Source: Neobacillus novalis NBRC 102450
GTDB taxonomy: Bacteria > Bacillota > Bacilli > Bacillales > Cytobacillaceae
Length of the DNA: 64,000 bases
Reading direction: 5' to 3'
Assembly (NCBI RefSeq): GCF_001591805.1
Contig: NZ_BCVP01000012.1
Span: 124,001-188,000 of the forward strand
Positions within the stretch are counted from its first letter, which is position 1, and every line of letters starts with the position of its first letter. Below are positions 51,795 to 61,732 of the stretch, piece after piece. A program made the translations under genes and the position numbers. The notes under the pieces are model-generated. The model ran no database searches, was not told where the DNA came from, and saw nothing but the letters and a program-made list of their open reading frames with translations.

Positions 51795-52143
51795 TGTCTT
51801 CACTCCTGCTTTCCTGCTCAATTCTTGTCCAACGGTCTGAATCTCTTGTTTTAAATTTATCCATGACATAATTATGGGCATCTTCCAAGTCAATCTTTAA
51901 GGCATTAGCCATGCAAATGAGAACAAACAGAAGGTCGCCAACTTCTTCTTCAATGGCTTTTTCGGTTTCACTGGTTTTCTTCGGTTTTTCACCGTAATAA
52001 TGGTTTACTTCTCTCGCTAACTCTCCTAATTCTTCGGTTAATCTTGCGAGCATTGCTAGCGGACTAAAATAGCCTTCTTTAAATTGGCCTATGTAGGTAT
52101 CGACTTCTGCCTGAAGATCATTCATCGTCTTATGTACTGCCAT
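51787..52143 (-). CDS. ypjD: MazG-like nucleotide pyrophosphohydrolase YpjD
   Basis: All-alpha NTP pyrophosphatase of about 118 residues: [20 protein letters not shown], then metal-binding [12 protein letters not shown] and the second acidic helix [18 protein letters not shown]. House-cleaning of abnormal nucleotides is the family role. Start 52143 (ATG after GAGGTG, ten bases) is preferred; an internal ATG at 52125 is an alternative. Overlaps dapB by eight bases. Confidence 0.9.
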   Translation of the reverse strand: MAVHKTMNDLQAEVDTYIGQFKEGYFSPLAMLARLTEELGELAREVNHYYGEKPKKTSETEKAIEEEVGDLLFVLICMANALKIDLEDAHNYVMDKFKTRDSDRWTRIEQESRSEDNE

Positions 52144-52347
52144 TTTCAAAAACACCTCATTTCTTCTATTAGCAACTATCACATTCATTATGTTATTTAT
52201 TCATGTTTATGTTAGCTAAAATGGGGTTGATTTACAAATGTTTTTGTTTTTATCGGCTCTTTTTCTCTTCTCATTGCTCTAACGCTATTAATTCGCTATA
52301 ATAAAAACCGCCACAAAAGAGAAATATATGGTAGAGGAGGACTGTTT

Positions 52348-53220
52348 ATGGTATTTGGCCTTAAAATTAAGAATATTCTATTTATCCTGCTTGGTGCGGC
52401 CATCATGTCGTTCGGTCTAGTCAATTTTAATATGCAGAATAAGCTGGCTGAAGGCGGGTTCACAGGAATTACCTTGATTTTTTATTTCAAGCTCCATTGG
52501 GATCCTTCTTATACAAACTTGCTTCTTAATATTCCTTTATTTTTTATCGGCTGGAAGTTATTAGGACGGAACTCCTTCTTATATACCATATTAGGAACAG
52601 TTGGGGTTTCTATTTTTTTATGGATATTTCAGCGCTATTCAATCGATATGCCGCTGCAAAGCGATTTAACCTTAGCTGCTTTATTTGCTGGTGTCTTCAC
52701 GGGGATTGGCTTAGGGATCATCTTTCGTTTCGGTGGGACAACAGGCGGGGTAGATATTATTGCAAGGCTCGTCCAAAAGTATGCAGGTTGGAATATGGGC
52801 AAAACGATGTTCATCTTTGATGCCTGTGTTATTGCCCTTTCGCTGCTTACATACTTGAATTATAAACAAGCTATGTATACACTTGTCGCTGTTTTCGTCG
52901 GTGCAAGGGTGATTGATTTCATGCAGGAAGGTGCATACTCTGCCCGGGGCGCGATGATTATTTCTGAGAAAAATGAACAAATTGCCGCAAAAATTATGGA
53001 TGAAATGGAACGCGGGGTTACCGCATTAAGAGGATATGGGTCCTATACAAAAAGTGACCGTGAAGTTTTGTATTGCGTTGTCGCTAAAAACGAAATTATG
53101 CGTTTGAAAAATTTAATTACCTCCGTAGATCCGCATGCATTTATATCGATTTCTGTTGTCCATGATGTCCACGGAGAAGGCTTTACACTTGACGAAAACA
53201 AAATGCCAATTGGAAATTAA
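52348..53220 (+). CDS. ypjC: YitT family membrane protein (YpjC)
   Basis: Membrane protein of 290 residues with six predicted helices (first: IKNILFILLGAAIMSFGLVN; signatures KLAEGGFTGITL and FRFGGTTGGVDIIARL) and a C-terminal cytosolic DUF2179 domain (MERGVTALRGYGSYTKSDRE, ISVVHDVHGEGFTLDENK). The transported substrate or role is not known. Ribosome binding site AGAGGAGG. It runs against the surrounding minus-strand genes and shares a terminator with ypjB. Confidence 0.92.
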   Translation: MVFGLKIKNILFILLGAAIMSFGLVNFNMQNKLAEGGFTGITLIFYFKLHWDPSYTNLLLNIPLFFIGWKLLGRNSFLYTILGTVGVSIFLWIFQRYSIDMPLQSDLTLAALFAGVFTGIGLGIIFRFGGTTGGVDIIARLVQKYAGWNMGKTMFIFDACVIALSLLTYLNYKQAMYTLVAVFVGARVIDFMQEGAYSARGAMIISEKNEQIAAKIMDEMERGVTALRGYGSYTKSDREVLYCVVAKNEIMRLKNLITSVDPHAFISISVVHDVHGEGFTLDENKMPIGN

Positions 53221-53259
53221 AAAAGCGCAAGCGTCCTGGTCAGCGGCGCTTGCGCTTTT
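53221..53259. terminator. Bidirectional terminator of ypjC and ypjB
   Basis: AAAAGCGCAAGCG/CGCTTGCGCTTTT (53221-53233 / 53247-53259). The GCGCTTGCGCTTTT end resembles the end of the dispersed repeat at 29.8 kb. Confidence 0.85.
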
Positions 53260-53263
53260 CATA

Positions 53264-54061
53264 TCAATCCTTGTGATCTCTTGAGCGGTCTTTTTTCCAT
53301 CCTTTGTCTCCTTGGTACTTGCGCCAGCCGACATAGGATAATGTCATGATAATAATGCTTCCTGTTGAGATAATAACCCACCACAGTGAAGGATCTGCAT
53401 CATCTTCTGCCATATTGGCAAAAAGATTTTTTAAGTCGGTATCGAGGGCTTCCAGCTGCTGCTGGCTTTTTGCATTATTGACAACCTGCGAACGATATTC
53501 GTTAACAAAATCAATCCGTGCATCGAGCCTTTGAATCGTTTCTGCAGGTACATCTATTTTCATACTCGGATAAATGACATTGTATAAGGATAAAAAGCTA
53601 TTGAAATTTGAATGAAATTGGGCGGTATCACCATTAATCGCTGCTTCCTTCGCCTGATGAAAGGTGGTCATCACTTGCTCTTCCATTTCTGTCCATAAGG
53701 GTTGATGACTTGTCGCGATAGCATCGATTACAAGCCGGAATTTAGTTAATTTATTTATTCTTTCCTCGTATTTCATGTTGGGACTAACCGCTGCTTCCAT
53801 CGCTTCATCATGCGAGGTGTGAACAATTCTTACTTCATCAACAGATAAGGGCTTTGCAATACCAGAAAAACTCGTGAACTGGTCAGAAAAATAATCAAGC
53901 ATTTTTTTAGCATCTTCATATCTATGAAACTTCACCATTTGGAGAGCTTCATCAGAAATATCATCGAGCCGCTCCATCGGCGATTGCTGTTCGGCTGATG
54001 CAGTTATGGGAGTGACCATAATAATAATTGCAAATAAAATTAACCAATTGATTTTCAACAA
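53264..54061 (-). CDS. ypjB: Sporulation protein YpjB
   Basis: Protein of 265 residues with a signal peptide (about 1-23, ending TASAEQQS), a helical extracytoplasmic domain, and a C-terminal membrane helix (LWWVIISTGSIIIMTLSYVG) followed by a short basic tail. It is classed as a sporulation protein in the YpjB family, but its molecular role is not known. Convergent with ypjC and downstream of ypjA. Confidence 0.88.
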   Translation of the reverse strand: MLKINWLILFAIIIMVTPITASAEQQSPMERLDDISDEALQMVKFHRYEDAKKMLDYFSDQFTSFSGIAKPLSVDEVRIVHTSHDEAMEAAVSPNMKYEERINKLTKFRLVIDAIATSHQPLWTEMEEQVMTTFHQAKEAAINGDTAQFHSNFNSFLSLYNVIYPSMKIDVPAETIQRLDARIDFVNEYRSQVVNNAKSQQQLEALDTDLKNLFANMAEDDADPSLWWVIISTGSIIIMTLSYVGWRKYQGDKGWKKDRSRDHKD

Positions 54062-54138
54062 TCCTTGTCCCCCCTTTCATTACTAATAAAATGTATGTAG
54101 GGGTGGACAAGGTTAGACCACTAATTAGAGAAACAGAC

Positions 54139-54732
54139 TTATTTTATTTCAAGTTTAAATCGATTGGGACGGATCGAGAAATAGTAAGCAAGTCCAATTG
54201 AAAGAATAGACAGCCAAAACGTGAAATAGCCTATTTGTGGTATATAATCATCAAGCATATGGTAACTTGGCAGCATGAAAAAGACGTAATCAATCACATC
54301 ATTATGCAGCGTCCAGATTGCCGTTACGATTAAATGCCACCATTTAAATCGGTAAAACGGTGCATACAATAACCCTTGGACAGCCATTGCAAAATGGGAG
54401 AAAATCAACATACAGCCAATCCAGTCAAGCTCCCCATTAACAAAATAAACAAGGATATTCATGACAACTGCCCATATTCCATATTTAAAAAGTGTTACTA
54501 TCGCAAGTGCTTCGATTAAGGGCCAGTTTTTCCCCAGTAGAAAGGCAATCAGGACGAAAACGAAAAATAAACTTGCTGTCGGACTGTCGGGAACAAATGG
54601 GAGAAAAATGGCTGGTGTTTCTTTAAGCTGCCACCCATACCAATAATATCCGTAGGCAGTACCGGCAATATTGACAATGAGTAAAAGGCCGAGAATAGAC
54701 CTATTTGCCAAGAGAGGATAAATAAAGCGCAC
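54139..54732 (-). CDS. ypjA: DUF1405 membrane protein YpjA
   Basis: Membrane protein of 197 residues with about six helices: LGLLLIVNIAGTAYGYYWYG near the start, then FLPFVPDSPTASLFFVFVLI and FSHFAMAVQGLLYAPFYRFK. Start is probably the GTG at 54732, five bases after GGGGAG; the TTG-started longer frame has no site. It follows the qcrABC operon, separated by a terminator. Function unknown. Confidence 0.86.
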   Translation of the reverse strand: MRFIYPLLANRSILGLLLIVNIAGTAYGYYWYGWQLKETPAIFLPFVPDSPTASLFFVFVLIAFLLGKNWPLIEALAIVTLFKYGIWAVVMNILVYFVNGELDWIGCMLIFSHFAMAVQGLLYAPFYRFKWWHLIVTAIWTLHNDVIDYVFFMLPSYHMLDDYIPQIGYFTFWLSILSIGLAYYFSIRPNRFKLEIK

Positions 54733-54751
54733 AAATACTCCCCATTTCAAT

Positions 54752-54782
54752 AAAAAAGCTGACGATTCCCGTCAGCTTTTTA
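54752..54782 (-). terminator. Terminator of the qcrABC operon
   Basis: AAAAAGCTGACG/CGTCAGCTTTTT hairpin between qcrC and ypjA. Confidence 0.85.
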
Positions 54783-54790
54783 TCATTTAA

Positions 54791-55576
54791 TTATTTTTTA
54801 CCTATTTCTGCGATAAATTCAGATAGCTTTTTAAGCTGTTCGTCATTACCTTTAAAAATCCCTGCAGGCATTGTACCACCTGGGCCTTTTTTACCTTCTA
54901 CAGCAATTTTTGCTACTTCTTCAGCTGATAAGCCAGTACCAATTAATGTTGGTGCTCCGGCGCCGCCTTGAAAATTATCACCGTGACAGGTAATACAAGC
55001 ATTTTCATTTGCGATTTTGTAGCCATCACTGGTTTTATCAAAATCAACCTTTGCAACAATTTTACCTTGACGCTCAGCCTGTGCCCAATCATGTGTTGAA
55101 ACAGATTGCCATGTTAGAAAAACAATGGAAGCTATTGCCAGTAACATAAATCCGGTTGCAAACGGACGCTTCATTGGACGGCGTTCCGGTCCACGATCAA
55201 GGAATGGAGCTAATAATAAGCCCCCAAATGCAAGACCAGGCATAACCATTGCACCGATTACAGTATATGGACCAGATGCAAATGAATATTTCAGTAATTG
55301 ATACAAGAACAAGAAATACCAGTCTGGTAATGGAATATAACCTGTATCAGTAGGATCCGCTATCCTTTCAAGCGGGGCCGGGTGAGCAATTGTTAAACAT
55401 AAATAGCCAACCAGAAATACTGCTCCTATCATCCATTCTTTCAAAAGGAAATTAGGCCAGAAAGCTTCTGTTTTGCCAGGGTATTCTGAATAATCTTTAG
55501 GAAGCATCGTCTTCCGTGATTCAGGTGCTACCACACGTGAGTCACCTACGAACTTCATACCTTTACCGCGATGCAT
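54791..55576 (-). CDS. qcrC: Menaquinol:cytochrome c reductase cytochrome b/c subunit QcrC
   Basis: Fusion of subunit IV of the b6f type (three membrane helices; PLPDWYFLFLYQLLKYSF, GPYTVIGAMVMPGLAFGGLL) with a C-terminal cytochrome c domain. Heme c attaches at CITCH in NENACITCHGDNFQG, and the sixth ligand is likely the methionine in GGTMPAGIF. 261 residues. It passes electrons from the bc complex to cytochrome c oxidases such as the ba3 enzyme here. Third gene of qcrABC. Confidence 0.96.
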   Translation of the reverse strand: MHRGKGMKFVGDSRVVAPESRKTMLPKDYSEYPGKTEAFWPNFLLKEWMIGAVFLVGYLCLTIAHPAPLERIADPTDTGYIPLPDWYFLFLYQLLKYSFASGPYTVIGAMVMPGLAFGGLLLAPFLDRGPERRPMKRPFATGFMLLAIASIVFLTWQSVSTHDWAQAERQGKIVAKVDFDKTSDGYKIANENACITCHGDNFQGGAGAPTLIGTGLSAEEVAKIAVEGKKGPGGTMPAGIFKGNDEQLKKLSEFIAEIGKK

Positions 55577-55631
55577 CGAGCAATCCCCTCCTTTTTCCGT
55601 CGAGATTTGAAACTTTCATTGAAAACCGATT

Positions 55632-56306
55632 TTAAAGCGGTCCGGAAATGCCCTGTTTTCGAATCATAATGAAGTGAGCTCCCATAAGTCCGAGCAATGC
55701 TCCAGGCAGGAAGAACACATGGATTGCAAAGAAACGGGTTAATGTTTGGGCACCAACAATATGTTCATGACCTGCTAATAATACTTTAACATAGGAACCA
55801 ATGAACGGTGTGGCCTCAGCAATTTGCAGACCAACTTTTGTAGCGAACAACGCTTTCATATCCCAAGGTAATAAGTAACCTGTAAAACCTAAACCAAGCA
55901 TGACGAAGAAAATAAGTACTCCGACAACCCAGTTCAACTCACGAGGCTTTTTATAAGCACCCTGGAAGAAGACGCGTAATGTATGTAAAAACATCATAAC
56001 AAGCACTAAACTTGCACCCCAGTGATGCATACCACGTACAATTTGTCCAAAAGCAACTTCATTTTGCAGATAATATACAGATTCCCATGCGTTTTTAATA
56101 TCCGGCACATAGTACATCGTTAAAAACATACCGGAAAGAATTTGAATGACCGTTACGAAGAATGTCAGACCGCCAAAGCAGTATACAAACGCCGAAAAGT
56201 GATGCGCTGGATTAACATGCTCAGGTACTTCATGGTCTGCGATATCGCGCCACAAAGGCGTAATATCTAAACGTTCATCGACCCAATCGTAAATTTTGTT
56301 TAACAA
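55632..56306 (-). CDS. qcrB: Menaquinol:cytochrome c reductase cytochrome b6 subunit QcrB
   Basis: Membrane protein of 224 residues with four helices. It carries heme b ligands HHFSAFVYCFGGLTF and HHWGASLVLVMMFLHTLRVF, the quinol site around LPWDMKALFATKVG, and the FAIHVFFLPG helix. Oxidises menaquinol and translocates protons. Located between qcrA (three bases) and qcrC (55 bases). Confidence 0.96.
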   Translation of the reverse strand: MLNKIYDWVDERLDITPLWRDIADHEVPEHVNPAHHFSAFVYCFGGLTFFVTVIQILSGMFLTMYYVPDIKNAWESVYYLQNEVAFGQIVRGMHHWGASLVLVMMFLHTLRVFFQGAYKKPRELNWVVGVLIFFVMLGLGFTGYLLPWDMKALFATKVGLQIAEATPFIGSYVKVLLAGHEHIVGAQTLTRFFAIHVFFLPGALLGLMGAHFIMIRKQGISGPL

Positions 56307-56309
56307 TGA

Positions 56310-56816
56310 TTACGCCTCCTTCCGTGGTTTAGCTTTTCCTAAGTAAAGGTAACCATCTTTTTCTTTGTATGGATATACATCTAGCGGTGCTAACGGTGGT
56401 GTATTTGGAACATTTGTACCGTCTTTTGTATAGCGGCCATAGTGACATGGACAAAAGAATTGATCTGGATGTTCTTTATCCGTATTCCAGTTAACCGTAC
56501 AGCCTAAGTGTTTACATACAGGTGATAGTGCAATAATTTTTCCATTATCATCCTTATAGACCCAAGCAGTTTCCGTAACTTCAGACTCATACCAGGCATC
56601 CTTTTGCTTAAATTTAAAGTCTACACGAACAGGCTCTTTAGTTATTTCCGACACCTTTTTCGGAGTAGGAATAAAATCTCCACCGGCTTCCGCCTTTAAA
56701 ACAGGATCCACTGCAAATCGGACCATAGGCATTAACATCCCCGCAGCCATAAAGCCGCCCACACCTGTTAAAGTATAACTTAAAAATTGTCTTCTTGAAA
56801 CGCGTTCTTTACTCAT
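56310..56816 (-). CDS. qcrA: Menaquinol:cytochrome c reductase Rieske iron-sulfur subunit QcrA
   Basis: Rieske protein of 168 residues. It starts with a twin-arginine-like signal anchor (SRRQFLSYTLTGVGG) and one helix. The [2Fe-2S] cluster is bound by C101, H103, C122 and H125 in CKHLGCTV and CPCHYGRY, with C106 and C124 forming the disulfide. Ribosome binding site AGGGGGGG lies upstream. First gene of the operon. Confidence 0.96.
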   Translation of the reverse strand: MSKERVSRRQFLSYTLTGVGGFMAAGMLMPMVRFAVDPVLKAEAGGDFIPTPKKVSEITKEPVRVDFKFKQKDAWYESEVTETAWVYKDDNGKIIALSPVCKHLGCTVNWNTDKEHPDQFFCPCHYGRYTKDGTNVPNTPPLAPLDVYPYKEKDGYLYLGKAKPRKEA

Positions 56817-56957
56817 GCTTATCCCCCCCTCTATTCACGAAGTTAAGTCCAGCGGACAATTATTAAACACATATAAAACTAGGACATAACAATGATATAT
56901 CAATCTACAGGCAAGGTCAATATCATACTATTTTAAAAACATATAATCTGAATAGTT

Positions 56958-57422
56958 TTACCCTTTTTCCTGCCATTTTTGCGTAAAGAGAATTAAAAGC
57001 TGTTTTACTTGGCTATTAATTATTTCCACCTTTTGGGATTCAGTCATCTGCTCCAGCAGAAGCGATGGAAGCCAAATTAATGCCCCGCCTAATTTCTCCT
57101 CATGTGCTTTCCATTCTATATCGGATGTTAGGTAAAATATGTGTTTAAAATCACCTTTTACGATATTTTTCTCCCAGTTCTGTAAATCATTCAAGACTTT
57201 TTCGCTATTTTCATTTTTTAAATATGTAAATGGAGGAAATAATAATAATCTCCCGGTAAACTGCCTTTCTAACTGGCTTGTTAACAGCGTAATAAATTCC
57301 GCAGCCGCGGCTGACTGCTTCATTTCACCCCCAAACGAAATTGAATAGATGGGAATAACAGCCGTATCTACATACTCCTTGGCATTTAAATAAGTGTCAA
57401 TATCTTGTGGTATCCATTTCAT
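56958..57422 (-). CDS. ypiF: DUF2487 family protein YpiF
   Basis: Soluble protein of 154 residues, MKWIPQDIDTYLNAKEYVDT..., with conserved SISFGGEMKQSAAAAEFITL, GRLLLFPPFTYLKNE and HIFYLTSDIEWKAHEE. Start ATG 57422 is seven bases after CAGGTG, rather than the GTG at 57431. Lies upstream of qcrA as in B. subtilis. No known function. Confidence 0.87.
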   Translation of the reverse strand: MKWIPQDIDTYLNAKEYVDTAVIPIYSISFGGEMKQSAAAAEFITLLTSQLERQFTGRLLLFPPFTYLKNENSEKVLNDLQNWEKNIVKGDFKHIFYLTSDIEWKAHEEKLGGALIWLPSLLLEQMTESQKVEIINSQVKQLLILFTQKWQEKG

Positions 57423-57524
57423 TTTTCGCACCTGCCTTTTTGCTTCACTATTCCTATAATACCATTATCTCCTATAACTTTAAAAAGAAAATGTAAAGTT
57501 TTAAAAAAACAAAAGGAAGGATGC

Positions 57525-58091
57525 TTATCGCAAACTTCCTTTTTGTTCTGCCATTGCTAGTTTATTTAATTTTTCAGTCAGCATTCGAAATGCCTTACGA
57601 TCTTGGTTATCAAGTGCTTCATCAATTAATTGCAGCAGCTGTTCACGTTGAAAGCGTTCAATACTATGCTGTAACAATTGTTCTGCAATGATTCCATCCT
57701 TTTCATTCACTTGCAGATGTTTTGGGACAAAGGGGTTTTCCTCAAGCACCGCTGCATATTGATGTGCCTGATTTGAAGCATGGAAGTTTAATTGAATAAA
57801 AATATCCTCGTCGCGGTTAAGCCGAATATCATGGAAAGATTTTTCAGCATCCGTTGTCATCACATTTTCTTTATAAAAACGGAATGGCACTTTATCCACA
57901 CAATGTGTCGACATAATCAAACCACGCGGACAGTACTGTGCTTGCTCAACAAAATGAACCTTTTCCATTAGGAGATCGTGACTCATTAAATAGTTGAGAA
58001 TCCAAACACATTCTCTTCTTTTTAATTGATAATGATTTAAAAACCAGCGAATAAAGTCCTTCTTCTCGTTGACAGAAACAGGGGTTGCCAT
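57525..58091 (-). CDS. ypiB: UPF0302 family protein YpiB
   Basis: Protein of 188 residues: [20 protein letters not shown] (N-terminal UPF0302 domain), [18 protein letters not shown], and a C-terminal IDEAL-like segment [20 protein letters not shown]. Start 58091 uses GAGGAGGG. The B. subtilis YpiB-YpiF-region proteins have been tied to stability of LpxC-like or qcr products in related work, but I cannot assign a function from sequence. Confidence 0.86.
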   Translation of the reverse strand: MATPVSVNEKKDFIRWFLNHYQLKRRECVWILNYLMSHDLLMEKVHFVEQAQYCPRGLIMSTHCVDKVPFRFYKENVMTTDAEKSFHDIRLNRDEDIFIQLNFHASNQAHQYAAVLEENPFVPKHLQVNEKDGIIAEQLLQHSIERFQREQLLQLIDEALDNQDRKAFRMLTEKLNKLAMAEQKGSLR

Positions 58092-58123
58092 GAAAGTTTC
58101 CCTCCTCTGCATAATCAGCTTTT

Positions 58124-59389
58124 TTAGTCCTTTACATCGATAAGACGTTCAAGCATTTCCATATACTCAGCATTTGTTGGATCCTCAATTAGCAGCTGTT
58201 TAAAAATTTCGGCGGCTCGGTCAGTTTTTCCTTCCTCAATTAGAAAATATCCGTAATCAAGCAAGAATGCTTCATTATTCTTAAAAAAAGTATATGCACT
58301 TTCATATTTGTCTAATGCGTATGAGTATTCCTCTAATTTTTGAAAGCTAAGCGCAGAATCCCATAAAAGCTGGGGCTCCTCATCTTCAATAATGTCAAGC
58401 TGAGAAATTAACTCGAGGACATCCTCATATCTTTCCTTTTGAAAAAAGAGTTTATTTAACATAAGCGCTGCTTCAGTGAATCCCGGATCTAAGGCCAGTG
58501 ACTCCCGGAAGTATTGCTCGGCATCCGCCTCTTTTCCGAGTTTTAGCGCTGTTTTCCCACCATAGAAAAATAATTCTTTATTAAATTCATCCTGTTTTAA
58601 ACCTTCTTGAATCGCGTTTAAACTATTTTCCAGCTCTTCTTCTCGTTCGTATCCGATAGCAAGATGTAAATAGAGGGAATGATATTCTGGATCAAGTGCT
58701 TTTAATTCATTGAATTTTTCAATGGCAGTTCGATTATAGCCTGCCTGCAGCGCTGTAAATGCGTAGCCGAATAATGTGTTAATCTCTAATTTTCCATCCA
58801 GCGCCTTATCATAATAAGCCAGCGCTTCCTCAAAAGCCCCAGATCCGCTTAAAAGGTCTGCCATCCGCCCATGTATATTAATGCCGGCCATTTCGTTTTC
58901 TTCTGTTAAAACCGTTTCATAGGCGTTCCTCGCCTTGGCAATTTCACCAAGTTCTCCGTAAAGCTCCCCTAAAGCAAAATCTATTATGATTTCATTTGGC
59001 AGTATTTTTTTTGCCTTCAGTAATTTTCTTTCACACACTTCATAAAGTCCTTGGAGTTGATAAAGGTCTGCTAACAGTAATAATGACTGTGCAAAATTAG
59101 CATCTTGTTCTGAAATTCTTTCCAGGACAAGAATCGCCTCTTCCTCTTCTCCGGCTTCCACTAATATTTCACCCAGCAGGACCAGAAGTTCGCCTTCTTC
59201 AGGGTAAATTTCCAGGAGGCTTTCAATTAGTATCTTTGCTTCATCTAAAAATCCATACTGGTACAATTCTTCTCCCAGGAGAAATTTTTCCTCGGGCAGA
59301 CCGCTTTTTAATATAAGATTATATTCATCTAAGGCTTCTTTATGTTGGCCCTGCTCTAACATATTAATAATTTTATTTACTCTCTCCAT
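58124..59389 (-). CDS. ypiA: TPR-repeat protein YpiA
   Basis: Cytosolic protein of 421 residues composed almost entirely of tetratricopeptide repeats (for example [60 protein letters not shown]), about eleven units. It is very acidic. TPR arrays act as scaffolds; the partner is unknown. It precedes ypiB by 12 bases and is probably cotranscribed. Confidence 0.9.
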   Translation of the reverse strand: MERVNKIINMLEQGQHKEALDEYNLILKSGLPEEKFLLGEELYQYGFLDEAKILIESLLEIYPEEGELLVLLGEILVEAGEEEEAILVLERISEQDANFAQSLLLLADLYQLQGLYEVCERKLLKAKKILPNEIIIDFALGELYGELGEIAKARNAYETVLTEENEMAGINIHGRMADLLSGSGAFEEALAYYDKALDGKLEINTLFGYAFTALQAGYNRTAIEKFNELKALDPEYHSLYLHLAIGYEREEELENSLNAIQEGLKQDEFNKELFFYGGKTALKLGKEADAEQYFRESLALDPGFTEAALMLNKLFFQKERYEDVLELISQLDIIEDEEPQLLWDSALSFQKLEEYSYALDKYESAYTFFKNNEAFLLDYGYFLIEEGKTDRAAEIFKQLLIEDPTNAEYMEMLERLIDVKD

Positions 59390-59416
59390 TGGCTTTAACC
59401 TCTTTTCCCCCTTTAT

Positions 59417-60313
59417 TTACAAAGAAAAATAAGATGGGGTTCGCACCTTTAGATGTTCTCCATATCCTGGTTTAAATAAAACCTTTGCCCCTGTCCGGAC
59501 AATTTTTCCTTTGTGAACTGTAACTACAAGTCTATCACCATGATAATGAAATAATTTGACTTCATCAACATTATTGATTTCTCTTCCTTTTAAATATAAG
59601 TTATAGCTCAATTCAGTTCCGTGCATCAGGCTCGCTCGTTGCGGAAATAAACCTACTTTATTTAATACAGTGGCAGGCAATGGCTGGTTTTCTTCTATTT
59701 CCTCATAAATTGCCGGAATTTTTTCTTTTACCATTATACCTTTCCATTTCGACAAAACGGCCCTCGCTTCCTTCTTCTGCGAAGAAGAAATTTTTGGAAT
59801 CAAGGGGCTGTTGAACGGGAATATCGCTTCCCTTATCCATCCCCATGGCACATTTTCCAATTGACCTGGATCTTCTAGTTCGATAAAAATGGCTGGGATT
59901 TTTTCTTTCTTACAAATTCTCATTAGACTAGGCGTAATTAGGCGTACTGGGATTCTTATCCCGATGATAAAGTCAACAGGACATCCCACCAGCGCTGTTT
60001 TCATTTCCTTGAATTTTTCTGTTAATTCATTTTCGTAGGAAACATCAACATATGTAAACAAGGTTGTACATCCTTTCAGCAAAAATTGGTCAATTAAATA
60101 ATTTTTCAATTCCGGAAAGGATTCTTTATACGGAATTTTGGAATTAAAAAGGACAAAAGACGGGGTCATAATATAGGGTTCAACATTCATTTTCATCACT
60201 CGATAATGATTAAAAGAAGTTTGAATCTTGATTATTCGATTTTCTGAAATTAACAGTGAAGAAGTCGTTAATTGCTTGTCCTTAAGAATGTTGGCATTTT
60301 CAATGATATACAT
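59417..60313 (-). CDS. Hypothetical protein with amidohydrolase-like frame, likely inactive
   Basis: Protein of 298 residues. The start resembles the small beta domain of amidohydrolases (MYIIENANILKDKQLTTSSL, LLISENRIIKIQ), and the end (DRLVVTVHKGKIVRTGAKVL) resembles the closing strands of that domain. Where active enzymes have PGxIDxHxH, this one reads MTPSFVLFNSKIPYKE, with no metal-binding histidines. A CTTLFTYVDV segment fits the TIM-barrel part. It may be a degenerate or repurposed hydrolase. It lies between aroA and ypiA, where B. subtilis has no equivalent that I recall. Confidence 0.6.
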   Translation of the reverse strand: MYIIENANILKDKQLTTSSLLISENRIIKIQTSFNHYRVMKMNVEPYIMTPSFVLFNSKIPYKESFPELKNYLIDQFLLKGCTTLFTYVDVSYENELTEKFKEMKTALVGCPVDFIIGIRIPVRLITPSLMRICKKEKIPAIFIELEDPGQLENVPWGWIREAIFPFNSPLIPKISSSQKKEARAVLSKWKGIMVKEKIPAIYEEIEENQPLPATVLNKVGLFPQRASLMHGTELSYNLYLKGREINNVDEVKLFHYHGDRLVVTVHKGKIVRTGAKVLFKPGYGEHLKVRTPSYFSL

Positions 60314-60389
60314 CGTCTTACCCCCCTATACTTCTTAAAGACAAGCTATGCACTAATTTCATAAACTATGACTTTGTGGTGTAGTAAAA

Positions 60390-60422
60390 AAGTAAAAGCT
60401 GCACATATAGCAGCTTTTACTT
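60390..60422 (-). terminator. Terminator of aroA
   Basis: AAGTAAAAGCTGC/GCAGCTTTTACTT hairpin followed by TTTTTT on the minus strand. Confidence 0.85.
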
Positions 60423-61706
60423 AGCAAGGTAATTAATGTGTTTAAAAAAATTCGGGTAGGAAACGGAGATGGCTTCAGGATTCTCCAGGATAACCTCTTC
60501 ATCACATAGAAGGGCAGCGATGGCAAGCATCATCCCTATCCGATGATCACCATGACTTGAAACAGTTCCGCCTTTGAGTTGCGATTGTCCCTGGATAATC
60601 ATCCCGTCATCCGTTGCCTCAATCGAAGCCCCTAATTTACTCAATTCTTTGACAACGGTATCGATTCGATTGGTTTCCTTTACCTTTAATTCTTCCGCAT
60701 TTTTAATGATTGTCTTTCCTTCAGCTTGCGTTGCCAGTAAGGCAATGATCGGGATCTCATCTATGAGTTTTGGAATTAAATCTCCTTCAACAACAGTTCC
60801 CTTTAGTGCGGAGGTTTTAATAATGAGGTCTCCAAATGGTTCAAATGAGCTGTCATCCTTTTGAACTATTTGTAAATCAGCACCCATTTTCTTCATGACC
60901 TCAATAATTCCTGTTCGGGTAGGATTTAAGCCCACATTTTTCAAAACAATTTCACTGTTAGGAACAATGGCTCCGGCGACAAGAAAAAAGGCAGCTGATG
61001 AAATATCACCAGGTACATGGATCGTGGCAGCATTTAACTTTTGTCCGCCTTTAACAGTAATCAATTGGTTATCCCTAGTGATTTCACCGCCGAATTTACG
61101 AATCATTCTTTCGGTATGATCCCGGGTTTCTGCTGGCTCGTGGATGGTACTTACCCCATCAGCTTGCAGTCCCGCTAGGAGTATCGCTGACTTCACCTGG
61201 GCACTAGCTACAGGCAGTTGATAGTTAATCGGTGTTAATCGCTTGCCACGGAGAGAGATGGGCGTATAGGCACCATTTTTTCTTCCATCCATTTTAGCAC
61301 CCATATTGGTTAAAGGGACCGTGACCCTGGTCATTGGCCTTTTTCCGATTGAGTCATCGCCAACTACTGTGGAAAAAAATGGTCTTCCCGCAAGTATCCC
61401 CATTAATAAACGAATGGTTGTTCCGGAATTGCCAACGTCCAAAACTTCATCAGGTTCTATTAATCCCTCAAATCCATTACCATATATGCGAAGCTCATTA
61501 TCGTCTTCCTCGATGGTAACCCCAAGCTTACGAAAACATGATATCGTACTATAACAATCATCACCGGGAAGGAAATTAGTTACCCTCGTTTCACCATAGG
61601 CAATCGAACCAAACATGACGGATCTGTGCGAGATCGATTTATCTCCCGGAATGGTTAGCTCACCAAATAACCGATTTATGTTTGTCTTAAGTTTTAATGA
61701 CGTCAT
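60417..61706 (-). CDS. aroA: 3-phosphoshikimate 1-carboxyvinyltransferase (EPSP synthase)
   Basis: Shikimate-pathway enzyme of 429 residues (named aroE in B. subtilis). Motifs: [39 protein letters not shown] (the LxxGNxGTxxR loop), [13 protein letters not shown] and [20 protein letters not shown]. The NSGTT variant with a different loop from plants suggests a class II enzyme. Third gene in the hisC-tyrA-aroA series. Confidence 0.96.
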   Translation of the reverse strand: MTSLKLKTNINRLFGELTIPGDKSISHRSVMFGSIAYGETRVTNFLPGDDCYSTISCFRKLGVTIEEDDNELRIYGNGFEGLIEPDEVLDVGNSGTTIRLLMGILAGRPFFSTVVGDDSIGKRPMTRVTVPLTNMGAKMDGRKNGAYTPISLRGKRLTPINYQLPVASAQVKSAILLAGLQADGVSTIHEPAETRDHTERMIRKFGGEITRDNQLITVKGGQKLNAATIHVPGDISSAAFFLVAGAIVPNSEIVLKNVGLNPTRTGIIEVMKKMGADLQIVQKDDSSFEPFGDLIIKTSALKGTVVEGDLIPKLIDEIPIIALLATQAEGKTIIKNAEELKVKETNRIDTVVKELSKLGASIEATDDGMIIQGQSQLKGGTVSSHGDHRIGMMLAIAALLCDEEVILENPEAISVSYPNFFKHINYLAK

Positions 61707-61732
61707 AAAAAATCACCTTTTTTAAAATCATT

